Shown: positions 47,693 through 59,437 of the stretch, one piece after another | How positions within the stretch are numbered: position 1 is the first letter of the stretch | Layout: every line of letters starts with the position of its first letter | NCBI GenBank assembly: GCA_964017045.1 | Contig: OZ024795.1 | Span: 29,302,366 to 29,366,365 of the forward strand | Length of the DNA stretch: 64,000 nucleotides | DNA from: Omphiscola glabra | Lineage: Eukaryota; Mollusca; Gastropoda; Lymnaeidae | Direction of reading: 5' to 3' | Notes under the pieces: model-generated | Told to the model about the DNA's origin: nothing | Seen by the model: only the letters and a program-made list of their open reading frames with translations | Database searches by the model: none | Program-made: the position numbers and the translations under genes

Positions 47693-48351
47693 ACTTAAAA
47701 ACATGAAGTAAGTAAAAATAAGGTTTGAAAAGTTTAATTGCATTAGTTTAAAATTAAGTACAAGTTAAAGTTCAAAGTTGTGGGACCAATGGAAATCAGT
47801 AAAAGACCCACCAAAAAAATGGCGATTGAAAGAAACACATTTTAACATTGCATTTTACTGTTTTAAAGCAATGAAATATGAACATGTTCTAATTCCCAGG
47901 TCGAGAGAGAGAGAGAGAGAGTGAGAGAGAGAGCTCGGGGCCATCAGGATACAGGCCACATGCTGAGACACACTATGCTAAGGATACGTGGTATTCTATG
48001 ACATTTGACCTTCCGATGGTATGTCGCCCGTAAACAAGTTAGGCTACAACATACTTGAAGAAAGTTCCCCAGGTTGTTACAGTAACGTCGGGAGCGATGC
48101 CACGATACTTTCTCTCTGACTTTTATTGATTTTATTAGCTGATTGGTAAAGGTGTGGACATGTATCACAACTTATTGATAAAAGATATGATTTTTTGTTG
48201 GTGTGGGGGATGGGAGGTGGCCCCCCCCCGGGGGGGGGGATATCTTCATGAATTAGTGAAGTGTATAACAATGTGGAATAGTTGGACAAAGAACAAACCT
48301 GGGTAATGCATCAGAGACAGAAGGTAATAAAGAGAGCTATTTTTAGCTTAC
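47693..48351. other. Intron next to exon D
   Basis: (GA)n at 47902-47932. The C9/G9 block CCCCCCCCCGGGGGGGGG near 48220-48238 can fold on itself. No repeat array within 100 bp of the exon. Confidence 0.55.
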
Positions 48352-48596
48352 CCTTTCTGGGACTTTGAGGCGTGCCGTGACTGAGGCGAAGTTCGAGCCC
48401 AATGTCGGGTACTTTGGCTTAAACGGCCTCTCTTTGACTTGGTAATGTGCCGGCCCCGGGATGTCCAGCTCATCTTTGCTACCGATAGGCTCTATCCTAG
48501 TGGACGTGGTCCCAAACACGCCCTTTCTTGTGGCCTCTAAGTAGGCCTTCCTCATGCTCTCGGCGCCCAGGCCGGGGATGTTATAGGCCCCAGGAC
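48352..48596 (-). CDS. STPG2: STPG2 internal exon D (81 codons + 2 nt)
   Basis: Exon of 245 nt. The acceptor ends CTGAACAG just above 48596; the donor GTAAGC reads down from 48351. It starts with the two bases that complete the glycine codon of exon C and ends in phase 0. It encodes PGPGAYNIPGLGAESMRKAY, then KGVFGTTSTR, then LDIPGPAHYQVKERPFKP, and ends ASVTARLKVPER. Two PG-rich repeats are present (PGPGAYN and PGPAHY). K-Y-(8)-FGT-R followed by PGP-HYQ is typical of STPG2. The next exon I can find is 42.7 kb away. This is the only STPG2 exon here without a minisatellite close to a splice site. Confidence 0.88.
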
Positions 48597-49890
48597 CTGT
48601 TCAGGAAGACACAACATAAACCTCGATAAACGAACAAAAACGAAAACGGTGTAGATGTGCGAAACTTGTCAAATTAAGAGTCAGTTGACGCTTTAAATCA
48701 CTTGCACTTATTTCTTGTTAAATGACAAATGTTAGACCGGCGTAGGCGCGAGCTTACAACTACTACACGTGAGTACATCTTGCGAGTTTATCTGAAAGTA
48801 CAACTTGATTAAAAATCTGAATATGCAACACGTTGAGCGTTGATGACGTCATATAGATGTATTGAACCACGCATGCATTTGCAGAAACGAAAACTTTTTT
48901 ATTGTATCTAGATGACACCACACATTCCATAGTACTGGATATCTCGGCTCCGCATATCTTCAGGGCTTACAATGGACAAAATGAAATTTTGACCACAGTT
49001 AGGAAAACTGCAGTCCAAATTTGAGCCCCGGGTTACCTCGTCTGAGTGAAATTTGAACAAAATGTGGGGATACATGTGCCCTTTTAGTTGATTATTTTTC
49101 TCCGGGCCAGGTCTACCACTCCAAGACCTGAACTGACCGGAGGGTTCTCAAACAGTATAGATTAAATGAGTACAAACAAAAGAAATACATTCTGGCTTAA
49201 AAAGAACAACAGAAGTCCATTAAAAAATTCGGTAAACCTCTAAAATGCCTCATAACCTCTGACCCAGTCACATGACCTTCAACCAAAATACATCAATTCA
49301 ATAGACACTTATTGAATTATATATTATAGAAAACCCAATGAGATTATTGTGGGTATGTAAACAAGCATGAGGAAGAGCCAAACGTTCTTGAGACTCCGGG
49401 AGGCTAGCACGAGGGCCACACGGAACCGTGGATCATAGAGCAGCCAAATGAACTGTTTGTTGTTTCTGCATATTGAGCTCGCGCTTTGAGGGTTTAGCTG
49501 GTTGTTGATTTGATCTTAGGGAGCACAGGAGCGGAGCAGCGTTGGCAAACAGGGCGAGCCCTGGGCTGAAATAAACAGCTCTTGTTTCCGCTTATTTACC
49601 TATAGCCCGGTAGCATAACTCCTCACAGGTGGGCACACGGACAGGTAGCTCTGTAGCAATGTCAGGTGTAGAGTTATGTGGCCCCGCACGGGGTATGTTT
49701 GATAATGTTCATAAGCTGATCAGTCTTGTCATATAGACGTAACCTTTCAGTACAAAAGACAAATTCATTGTGCTATTGAAGATAAGACAACTTCAGCCAG
49801 TCGATCAAACCAGGGGCAGACAACCCTCTCATTGGTAAGAGAAATAAAGGAATTACCCGCGCCCTCTCACACGAATCAAAACGGACGGGA
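48597..49890. other. Unique intron sequence, conserved-element-like
   Basis: No exon. 49400-49610 is non-repetitive with close-set motifs typical of enhancers (CAAATGAACTGTTTGTTG, TGCATATTGAGC, AAATAAACAGCTC, CTTGTTTCC: Sox-, POU- and Fox-like). Function is a guess. Confidence 0.35.
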
Positions 49891-49892
49891 CG

Positions 49893-50372
49893 GTGTTCAG
49901 AGGATGGATCACTAAAAGAATAGACTGGACTGTGGTCAGAGGATGGCACACTAAACGAATAGACTGGACTGTGGTCAGAGGAAGACACACTAAACGAATA
50001 GACTGGACTGTGGTGAGAGGATGGCACACTAAAGGAATAGACTGGACTGTGGTCAGAGGATGACACATAAGCGAATAGACTGGACTGTGGTCAGAGGAAG
50101 ACACACTAAACGAATAGACTGGACTGTGGTCAGAGGATGGAACACTAAAAGAATAGACTGGACTGTGGTCAGAGGATGGCACACTAAACGAATAGACTGG
50201 ACTGTGGTCAGAGGAAGACACACTAAACGAATAGACTGGACTGTGGTCAGAGGATGGCACACTAAACAAATAGACTGGACTGTGGTCAGAGGATGGCACA
50301 CTAAACGAATAGACTGGACTGTGGTCAGAGGATGGCACACTAAACGAATAGACTGGACTGTGGTCAGAGGAT
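49893..50372. repeat. 39-bp minisatellite, 12 copies
   Basis: GAATAGACTGGACTGTGGTC + AGAGGATGGCACACTAAAC; GAAGACACAC and GGATGGCACAC versions are interleaved. Confidence 0.96.
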
Positions 50373-50776
50373 AACAGAGCATGTCACACCGAGCCTAATG
50401 GACTCATACACCAAGACTGAATGTCAAGTAGCTGAAGTTCACGGTTGATGCAGTGACCTTATGGCATTTGGAGATTGACCTGGAAGCGGGTTGCTTTGAA
50501 GAGAACAATCCGACGTCCTCCAATAATGTCAACACATATCAAAGTCTGCACTGACCGTTGGTGTAAGTTAACCAAGTGTTTTCAGAAGCCCAGCATTGAA
50601 ATTTGGGATGGTTCCAGCCCCAGGATGGGATATTTCAGAGCTCTATAACTGTACTGAAAGTCAACCTTCGGTCGCAGACAATCCTGATCATGTAGTCTTT
50701 TAGAGAACAACAACAGATGCCATTAACGATTGTGTGTGTGGGGGTAGGGGGTTAAAAAGCGTGCTCATTGTGGAAA
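50373..50776. other. Unique sequence
   Basis: No exon recognised. Confidence 0.5.
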
Positions 50777-50995
50777 TAGCAACTCGTGTTAGGGGTTCGA
50801 AGCCCCAACTGTTCGGTAGATAGCAACTAGTGTTATGGGATGAAAGACCCAACGATTCGGTAGATAGCAGCTAGTTTTAGGGGTTCGAAGCCCCAAAGGT
50901 TCGGTAGGTAGCAGCTAGTTCTAGGGGCTGTAAAGCCTCGAGGTTTAACAGACAGCAACCTAGTGTCAGGAATTCGAAAACCAGTGGTCTAGCAA
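50777..50995. repeat. 44-bp repeat x5 with tRNA T-arm-like hairpin
   Basis: Copies start at 50777, 50821, 50865, 50909 and about 50952. The best copies contain GGGGTTCGAAGCCCC, a 4-bp stem with the 7-nt loop TTCGAAG, matching a Pol III B-box core (GGTTCGAAGCC). TAGCAGCTAGT before it is vaguely A-box-like. No complete tRNA fold is visible. Confidence 0.75.
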
Positions 50996-51023
50996 TGAAT
51001 GCTGGGGTGCTAATAGATGATAG

Positions 51024-51182
51024 GCAGAAGATGTGCGGAACGAAGCCCTTGCAAGAAAAAGAACAGCACGGAAGGCCAAAATTAACCAGGAATCATCATT
51101 CTCCTGCGTGAAATGCAGACGAGATTGTCATTCCAGGATTGGCCTAGTGAGCCACTCGTCGAAGTGTAGGACTACAATATAG
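51024..51182 (+). pseudogene. Non-LTR retrotransposon ORF2 3' end
   Basis: A 53-codon frame (stop TAG at 51180-51182) reads AEDVRNEALARKRTARKAK, then a zinc-finger-like SFSCVKCRRDCHSRIGLVSH with C-x2-C and CxxxxIGLxSHxxxC spacing. This EALARKR ... C..C..C-SRIGL-SH-R-C pattern is the usual C-terminus of many invertebrate non-LTR reverse transcriptases. The frame is closed upstream by stops, so this is a 5'-truncated copy. Just after the stop, CGTCTCGTGAAGACG can form a hairpin, followed by an AT-rich end (ACAATACAATAATAG). Clade not assigned. Confidence 0.75.
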
Positions 51183-51234
51183 CTACTCCATCGTCTCGTG
51201 AAGACGGAAGGATGCCATACAATACAATAATAGA

Positions 51235-51795
51235 GGTGGTAAAGGGTTGAAAAGTATGTTGTCAAACGTATCTTTTACCATCTGCCCGTAGTGAAAAGTG
51301 ACACATGCCGAGTAGCACAAACGGTGGAAAGAAAGGTGGTGGAGGAGGGTAGGGGGCGAGGAATCGGAGGGCCAGAATGAGCAAATAAAGTGGGGGTGGG
51401 GGGAGTCTATTATCTAGTTGTAATTGAGCAGATCTTATCTCCCTTGGTTCATCTCTCAACCCGTCCCGAGCCAGAGAAACACGCCGTAGTGAAACAAAAG
51501 TTTATAGACTAATGGCAGAGATGAATCAGATGTGTATTATACGGAGTACCAAACGTCAGTTCAGCTGAGAAGATGAGTGAGATTGCCAGCATTGGTATCA
51601 GGCGTTCGCTAAAACGGAAGATGTGTTTGTTGGAGTGCCTCATTAAATGGCTTGAAATTATCGCATGTTTGTCGATCAAAGTAGTTTGTGAATAAATATT
51701 CCCTATTTCAGTCTACGTTGAGTTGGACCCAGGCGAGCTGTCAATAAAACATTTGTCATCCTAAAGCGATTCTGAGAATGTAACTCAAAGTTTTA
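51235..51795. other. Unique sequence
   Basis: No exon. Short G runs near 51390. Confidence 0.5.
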
Positions 51796-51796
51796 G

Positions 51797-52248
51797 CAAA
51801 TATGCTAAATTGTAACCTAGATAATAGATTGCCTGCAAAGATGCTATATTGTAACCTAGATAATAGATGGCCAGCAAAGATGCTATACTGTAACCTAGAT
51901 AATAGATGGCCAGCAAAGATGCTATACTGTAACCTAGATAATAGATGACCAGCAAAGATGCTATACTGTAACCCAGATAATAGATGGCCAGAAAAGATGC
52001 TATATTGTAACCTAGATAATAGATGGCCAGCAAAGATGCTATACTGTAACCTAGATAATATATGGCCAGCAAAGATGCTATACTGTAACCTAGATAATAG
52101 ATGGCCAGCAAAGATGCTATACTGTAACCTAGATAATAGATGGCCAGCAAAGATGCTATATTTTAACCTAGATAATAGATGGCCAGCAAAGATGCTATAT
52201 TGTAACCTAGATAATAGATGGCCAGCAAAGATGCTATATTGTATACAA
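51797..52248. repeat. 39-bp minisatellite, ~12 copies
   Basis: AGATAATAGATGGCCAGCAA + AGATGCTATACTGTAACCT; homogeneous. Confidence 0.96.
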
Positions 52249-52449
52249 AGATGCTGTTCTTAAACCTAGACAATATATCGCCAGGTATGATACCATAAGG
52301 TAACCTAGACAACGCATCTCTAACTTAACTCACTCATTTCGTGTCTTCTTCAGTTGGACATTTCAGTGCGATGTGTCAAAAAATTAAAAATCTTTGACAT
52401 ATTAAACTTTGTACCGCATTATTATTTGGCATTGGAACCCGATGCAGTA

Positions 52450-52550
52450 CATTTATGCTGACTAATAGTACATTTATGGTGACTAATAGTACATTTATGG
52501 TGACTAATAGTACATTTATGGTGACTAATAGTACATTTATGGTGACTAAT
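52450..52550. repeat. 21-bp repeat x5
   Basis: ACTAATAGTACATTTATGGT + G. Confidence 0.93.
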
Positions 52551-53430
52551 AATAATAATGCGAAAAGAAAGCAAACATTGGTCATTTTTTTAAAGGGTAT
52601 TATACCCGAAGTCTCCTGTTATTGCAACTTGATTGGTCCAAATGGCACTACTGTACTTTGGATCAACAATTTGTGCTTTACGCAGAAAGAGATTGAGAAT
52701 CCTTGAAGTAACGGGGGTTGGGGGGGGGGGGGGGTGGGAATCACTCAAATAGCCAGAGCATTCCAGATTTTTTACCAGATTATCATTCTTGCTTACGAAG
52801 TGAAACTTCCAGAATTGGTCGAACCGATTCCTGTCAAGATAACACTGCCCCGACCTTGACGTAAAGAACGCACTCCGAAGATGGAGAAAATGCCCAGGTT
52901 CACTTCAACTATGAACTGTTGGAGAAGAAGCGGAACGTTTTAACTATAGGGGTGGTCCCCGGCTTTGATGGGAGGTAACCCTTTGTGTCCCGCTAAGTAC
53001 CGAGTTGACGCGTGTGATAGTTATTTCCCTTAAACTTAAATAAAGTAAAATAATTCAAGCACAACAAAGAAAGATTTAAAAGGCCATTTTGTGATAAAAG
53101 TATCGTTTGTAAAACTCGTTAGAGATTTCTGTCAGTCCGTCGTTGCAGGATTGATTCAAACGCATGGAAAATTAGGCACACTCTTTGAAGCCAGGAGGCC
53201 TTAAGATCTCGGGAGCTCTTAGTTCACGATTCACACACAAGTCACGCTAGTGATGTTCGAGACGTTGGTGATGTTAGAGATGACAGTGATGTTTTTTGAT
53301 GTTGGTCATGCTTGTGATGTTAGCGGTGTTATTAATGTCGGCTATGTGTTGTGATTTTAGTTATGCTAGAGTTGTCAGTGATATTTGCTAACGGTTAACA
53401 CTGTAAAGAGGAAATCGTCACTAAAGTACA
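52551..53430. other. Unique sequence
   Basis: G-rich run near 52712-52734. 53230-53395 has loose GTGATGTTRG repeats. No exon. Confidence 0.5.
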
Positions 53431-53573
53431 GATGACTACGCCACACATGACTACGCCACAAATGGTTACGCCACACATGACTACGCCACACATGACTACA
53501 GCACACTTGTGTCAGCCACACATGACTACGCCACAAATGACTACGCCACACATGACTACGCCACAATTGTGTC
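53431..53573. repeat. 15-bp minisatellite near exon donor
   Basis: About nine copies of ATGACTACGCCACAC. Ends 18 bp from the donor of the exon at 53592-53751. Confidence 0.92.
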
Positions 53574-53591
53574 AATGTTTAATCCACTTAC

Positions 53592-53751
53592 CAGGAGTTC
53601 GTTTTTTCTTATTGTCGTCGTCAAACCGGACAGACGTCTGTGAGAATGGACTTCTCTTCATCCCTGATACCCGCTTCAGAGCCATTAGCGCCGTGCGGGG
53701 ATCGTTGTATGCCCCGGGGGCCGGGATATCTGATTTGATGGGTTTGAATCT
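53592..53751 (-). CDS. STPG2: STPG2 internal exon C (53 codons + 1 nt)
   Basis: Exon of 160 nt, entering in phase 0 after CCACAG (acceptor at 53752-53754) and leaving in phase 1 at GTAAGT (donor from 53591 downward). It encodes RFKPIKSDIPAPGAYND, then RTALMAL, and a basic/acidic tail ending KKKRTP. RF-PIKS followed by PAPG-YN-RTA is a strong STPG2 signature. The split glycine codon (G|GT) is completed by exon D to give TPGPGAYNIPG, which confirms the junction. A 15-bp minisatellite ends about 18 bp past the donor. Two copies of a roughly 50-bp duplication (53832-53905) lie in the upstream intron. Confidence 0.87.
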
Positions 53752-53831
53752 CTGTGGAGATGAATAGATGTCATATGACATGGCTCGTTAGACGTGACAT
53801 TTGCTGTTGTTGGTCAATAAACATGTTACTT

Positions 53832-53905
53832 AGACAAACCTGTTCCTGACAGTGGCCGTGGGAACATTAGACAAACCTGTTCCTGACAGTGGCAGTGTGA
53901 GCATG
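53832..53905. repeat. Tandem duplication, ~45-50 bp
   Basis: Two copies of AGACAAACCTGTTCCTGACA + GTGGC..., upstream of the exon at 53592-53751. Confidence 0.8.
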
Positions 53906-54184
53906 TCCTAATTAGTAGTTCTGAACCAGAGACCACATGTTTCACAATATGTTATTATCGATCCATATATCTCCAGTCAATCCTAATCCATTTATTCATC
54001 AATCCACTCATTTATGTATTCAATCAGCCAAGATTTTATACATTGCCACATGGCTACGTCTCAAGAAAGGTAGAAACCACATCCAGCATGCCCCGTGGGG
54101 GCCCACACAATCCCACCCCTACACATGCCTGACACCGCCGAATAGTTTAACAAAAAATATCAGCTTATCCTCCTATAAATTGTG

Positions 54185-54425
54185 TTTGATGCTCTTGTCT
54201 GCCTTGTATGTGACTATCCCATGTCTGCCTTGTATGTGATTATCCCATGTCTGTCTTGTATGTGACTATCCCATGTCTGTCTTGTATGTGATTATCCCAT
54301 GTCTGTCTTGTATGTGATTATCCCAAGTCTGTCTTGTATGTGACTATCCCATGTCTGTCTTGTATTATATCCCATGTCTATCTTGTATGTGACTATCCCA
54401 TGTCTGTCTTGTATATGCTTACATT
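54185..54425. repeat. ~27-bp minisatellite x9
   Basis: TGTCTGTCTTGTATGTGACT + ATCCCA units; one shortened copy. Confidence 0.92.
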
Positions 54426-54516
54426 ATATCAGGATTTAGCTTGCTAAGAGACTTCAGGAAATATACTTTTTTAAAATGTTTTATTTTCATTGCAACTATC
54501 TAAATTAAATTTGACG

Positions 54517-55000
54517 CTAGACCAGTCTAGTTACATTGACAGTGTCCCAGCATGTACAGAATAGACCAGTCTAGTTACATTGACAGTGTCCCAGCATGTT
54601 AAGAATAGACCAGTCTAGTTACATTGACAGTGTCCCAGCATGTTCAGAATAGACCAGTCTAGTTACATTGACAGTGTCCCAGCATGTTAAGAATAGACCA
54701 GTCTAGTTACATTGACAGTGTCCCAGCATGTTAAGAATAGACCAGTCTAGTTACATTGACAGTGTCCCAGCATGTTCAGAATAGACCAGTCTAGTTACAT
54801 TGACAGTGTCCCAGCATGTACAGAATAGACCAGTCTAGTTACATTGACAGTGTCCCAGCATGTTAAGAATAGACCAGTCTAGTTACATTGACAGTGCTCC
54901 AGCATGTTCAGAATAGACCAGTCTAGTTACATTGACAGTGTCCCAGCATGTACAGAATAGACCAGTCTAGTTACATTGACAGTGCGCTAGCATGTTCAGA
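54517..55000. repeat. 44-bp minisatellite, 11 copies
   Basis: TAGACCAGTCTAGTTACATT + GACAGTGTCCCAGCATGTTAAGAA. The last seven bases vary between copies (TACAGAA, TTAAGAA, TTCAGAA). Ends about 35 bp from the donor of the exon at 55035-55148. Contains TGACAGTGTC and the palindrome CTAGACCAGTCTAG-like core. Confidence 0.96.
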
Positions 55001-55034
55001 ATATGAGCTCAGATCATAACAGAAAGAAAGTTAC

Positions 55035-55148
55035 CTTAGCTTGCGACATAAAGGGCGGGTGCTCTATTTCAATACCTTCTGTGTTCATTGTTGGGGGTGG
55101 GAGGGCGAACGTCGGATTGAGTTCATAGGCACCCGGCCCAGGAACTCC
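55035..55148 (-). CDS. STPG2: STPG2 internal exon B (38 codons)
   Basis: Short exon of 114 nt, phase 0 at both ends. The acceptor is a T-rich tract ending TTTTCAG just above 55148; the donor GTAACT reads down from 55034. It encodes GVPGPGAYELNPTFALPPP, a SHIPPO repeat, followed by a proline-rich tail and MSQAK. It joins in frame after EQKR of exon A and before RFKPIKS of exon C. A plausible branch point, CTAAT with its A at 55170, lies 21 nt upstream of the acceptor AG. The exon is squeezed between two minisatellites: a 44-bp array ending near 55000 and a 28-30-bp array starting near 55179. It is too short to stand out as an ORF and was found by reading the splice sites. Confidence 0.83.
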
Positions 55149-55178
55149 CTGAAAATAAGAGTAAATCAATTAGACAAA

Positions 55179-55442
55179 TATACGATAAAAGGTGACACAC
55201 AAGACACACATGAGGTAAAAGGGGACAAACTAGACACACATAAGTTAAAAGGTTACAAAGTAGAGTCGCATAAGGTAAAAGGGACAAGCTAGACACATAA
55301 GATAAAAGGGGACAAAGTAGAGTCGCATAAGGTAAAAGGAACAAGCTAGACACACATACGATAAAAGGGGACAAAGTAGAATCACATAAGGTAAAAGGGG
55401 ACAAGCTAGACACACATAAGATAAACGTGGATAAACAAGACG
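55179..55442. repeat. ~29-bp minisatellite near exon acceptor
   Basis: Units GATAAAAGGGGACAAAGTAG / GGTAAAAGGGGACAAGCTAG alternate, giving a roughly 57-bp dimer. Starts about 30 bp from the acceptor of the exon at 55035-55148. Confidence 0.9.
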
Positions 55443-55444
55443 CA

Positions 55445-58437
55445 CATTGGAACAAATCAACTTGCTTTCCATAAATTAAGTTTTAACGGTTAAAAAAACA
55501 ACAAGTGTTTTGACTCTTCAATATATACATGTTGTCAGCGCAGGTTACAGTATAAAACAAAGACATTAATATATAATAATAATGACATTTAAACTAGATG
55601 CCGTCGTTGAAACAGTTGAAGCAGCATACACCATTTAAATATGTGGCAAATCTCTAAGTTAATATTGAGCCAAGCAACACTTTGAATGAACGTTAGAGAA
55701 AGCAAAAACATATTTTATCGTTACACTGTGCATGTGACGTCAAATGACGTCATTCAGCTGCCTTTCTTTCTTTTTTTTTTTTTGCATCCACCTAAATCAG
55801 AATTTACGTCATAGTTTATTTCTACAGCGGCACCATAAATATGACGCAGTATCCGCCCTTGTCTAGCTAGCCCCCTTGCAATAATACACAAGGGAACCGT
55901 TGCCTAAAAAAAATAACCTGCAAGGGAACCGTTGCACAAGACATAAAACTCAATAACTTGGTGCCATTACCCCTATAATCACCAGCTACTATAATAATTA
56001 TTGTTTTACGTCAAGCCCGCAAGAATCCACAATGTGATAAAGTGAAATATCGCGGTCATACCATTTCTGACATTGTGACAATTACCAAAAAATTACTCAG
56101 AAATAACTGTCAGACCAAGTATAACGACCTCTCCTCTATCTCATTGGATTTCACATTATTAGGATAAATTATTGTTATTATTCAAATACTAAACAAGTAC
56201 ACACGGAGAACGGTTCTCAAAAGCTACATGAAACAAATGAGTCCACCAAGTGGTCTTGTCGTTCCCAGAACTTCCAGCAGAGAAGTGTTTTCAAAAAGAC
56301 GTTCAAGAGCATGTTTGACTTGGTCCATGTTTTGCACCAACACGCCTGGCCCATGCACCTTTTTACTTTCGAATGCTGTTTTCGCTTTGCTTGCAGTGAG
56401 TGTCCAGACCAGACGTAAATAAATAATAAGCGGTCGACCCTGGGGAGCAGGACCGTACGAATATTTTGGGGGCCCAGGGTCATTTGCCAACATAAGGGGG
56501 CGCAAAAACAGTAAATTAAACGATATCGCATGAAGTTCGCATATATAAAAATCTAAATTTCACTGCTTATCCCCGGGCGGCACTTTTCACTTTATTCTGA
56601 GGGCGGCATTTTCAGTCATTGCCCCGGGCGCCGCTTTTCATCGGGATTCATGGTATTCTGATGAGCAGGATTATTCTTATTAGTCTAGAAACAAAATTTT
56701 GCCAATCAAATTCAGGCGTATCTTTGACTGACCGGTTCCGGTTCAATTCTTTTTATTAAATTTGCTAGGTGGAAACGCCACAAAGTTTAAATGTGGAAAT
56801 AACGTTTAGAGACTTCCATTATATTTTTTAATTTATTATGATGTTATAAAATGTTTCGCACTGGAGTAATAAAACGGTCCTGTTGTTTTCTTCTTTTACA
56901 TACATAATTTTTTCTTCTTCTCAAAGCATTAGTGTGGTATGTGCTAACAAGACGGTTATAAAATTACCATAAAAAAAAAAAGCCCCTGTCCAGCTAGGGA
57001 CGAACGGTGAACTCGTTTTTTGGGTGTAAAAAATCTTGGGCACAATTTAACTGTACTGATAAAACAGATCCAAACAGAAGTAGCACAGAGGGGGGTGGGG
57101 TGAGCTAATGGGCGCAGTGCAACAATGCGATCTTTTAGCGTTTCTTTAAAAACTCATTTCACGGCGCCTCACGCCCCGCCCCCCGCCCCCCCCCCCCCCC
57201 AATGCCCTTGTCTGAAAGAGACAGATTATGACTCACACCGTATGAGAAGCAACTTAATCATGAAATTATAACTCGATTATCGGCACCACGTCCGGATGAT
57301 TAGAGATGAGCCCGGGCGCCTTCGTGGATGAAACACGAATGACACCATCGGGGCAGTGGACAGGGGACAAACATGGATGACACAATCGGGACAGGGGACA
57401 CACATAACATTACAGCAGGGGACGGCTGGTCGGGAAATCTGTAAGACGCCGTGTGACACAGCTGGTCGTGATATGCAGAGTCTGAGGCCTAAAGACTGCC
57501 AGTCACAGAACCACTGTGTGTTGCGGCAGACATAGGTGGTGTGCTCAAACAAAATGGTGCATTGCATGTAGCGCAGACGCATTTGGTGTGCTCAGGTTAA
57601 CGGCACAGGAGCAGCCGACACAGTTGATGTGTGCAAGATATGTTCAAAGTTCATTAGTTTGACAGTTGTCCAAGCGGTCAGTTGAACAGTTTTACATCTT
57701 ACGACAAAACGACCACGTGCCTTAAGTTCTGTGACCACATTCCTTCCATGTAACGACACATATGCGTCAGTGACGCTAAGCGTCCTAATTAACAAGTATT
57801 ATAATACAGATGTTCGAGCAGCCGTTCTTTGCGAGCGCTTAACAGCGTTTGGCAAGTAATTTTCGTAACAGTCCATATTAAATCTTGCGACAAACTACCC
57901 AAGATTCCGTGACGTCACCTTTGAACTTTAGGAATATCAACTTCCAATTTTGATGACGTCGGGTCTCAAAAAATTGAAAATTTCCTCTAAAAAAAAATAG
58001 CGAAATATTTATCAACACGGCATCACCTCCTCTACAACACATCTACGATGTAAAGAAGAAAAGACCATAAGATACCATCATCTCATTTATGATTTGAGTG
58101 CGGAGATGGCTCATTCCTCTACTCTGACATTAAAGCACCTCTTTCTATTTCTTGCACGGCTAAAATCGCCGCTATCTTACGTTTATCGCATCAACATCCT
58201 TATCGGCGCCGCCTCTGAGAGTCCCTCACTGGTCAAGCAGTTATTACCGGTATCAGGAAATGAAATAAGCATGGCGATGTTTCAGGGTGGTCTTCACCTC
58301 CCTTCCCTCACCTCCCCACCATCCCTTCCCTCACCCCCACACCCTCCCTTACTTTCACCCCTTCTCATCCCCAATGCCCCGCTCCATTAACAAAAGTGCA
58401 CGAAGTGAACGGAGCATTTTTGGTTTCCAAGTCTGGG
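55445..58437. other. Intronic DNA, possibly old transposon debris
   Basis: No exon. 56430-56650 holds GGGGGCCCAGGG, AGGGGGCGCAAAA and two CCCCGGGCGGCA-like words that resemble decayed transposon sequence; no ends were identified. C run at 57180-57200. Confidence 0.45.
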
Positions 58438-58439
58438 GG

Positions 58440-58688
58440 CGCAAAATGATTGGGAAATAAAATAAGAAGGGGCGCAAAAATTATTGGGCAATAAAATAAG
58501 ATGGCGCGCAAAAATGATTTGGCAATAAAATAAGATGGGGAGCAAAAATATGATTGGGCAACAAAATAAGATGGGGCGCAAAAATATGACTGGGCAACAA
58601 AATAAGATGGGGCGCAAAAATATGATTGGGCAACAAAATAAGATGGTGCACAAATATATGATTGGGCAACAAAATAAGATGGTGCGCG
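58440..58688. repeat. 36-bp minisatellite x7
   Basis: TGATTGGGCAACAAAATAAG + ATGGGGCGCAAAAATA. The seed GGGGGCGCAAAA also occurs at 56506, so the unit may derive from that dispersed sequence. Confidence 0.94.
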
Positions 58689-58794
58689 TTTTAAAAATAT
58701 AATTAAATAATGGGTTGGGATTTCCCGCTGGTATTTAAATGTACCCTGTTAGGGTGCCCATGTTTTCGGACTAAGCACAGAGAATGGAAGTTAG

Positions 58795-59437
58795 GAGAAG
58801 TAGAACAGTTCTCAGTGACATCCGTGCGGTAGAAAAGTTGTCAGTGACAGCCGTGCGGTAGAACAGTTGTCAGTGACAGCCGTGCAGTAGAACAGTTGTC
58901 AGTGACAGCTTTGCAATTGTACAGTTGTCAGTGACAGCTTTGCAGTAGAACAGTTGTCAGTGACATACTTGCAGTAGAGCTGTTGTCAGTGACATACTTG
59001 CAGTAGAGCTGTTGTCAGTGACATACTTGCAGTAGAGCTGTTGTCAGTGACATACTTGCAGTAGAGCTGTTGTCACTGACATACTTGCAGTAGAGCTGTT
59101 GTCAGTGACATACTTGCAGTAGAGCTGTTTTCAGTGACATACTTGCAGTGGAGCTGTTGTCAGTGACATACTTGCAGTGGAGCTGTTGTCAGTGACATAC
59201 TTGCAGTAGAGCTGTTGTCAGTGACATACTTGCAGTAGAGATGTTGTCAGTGATAGCTTTGCAGTAGAGCTGTTGTCAGTGACATACTTGCAGTAGAGCT
59301 GTTGTCAGTGATAGCTTTGCAGTGGAGCTGTTGTCAGTGACATACTTGCAGTAGAGCTGTTGTCAGTGATAGCTTTGCAGTGGAGCTGTTGTCAGTGACA
59401 TACTTGCAGTAGAGCTGTTGTCAGTGATAGCGTTGAC
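58795..59437. repeat. 29-bp minisatellite, ~22 copies
   Basis: AGAGCTGTTGTCAGTGACAT + ACTTGCAGT. GATAGCTTTG variants are spread in the last third with regular 58-bp spacing. Each copy carries the palindrome TGTCAGTGACA. Confidence 0.97.
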
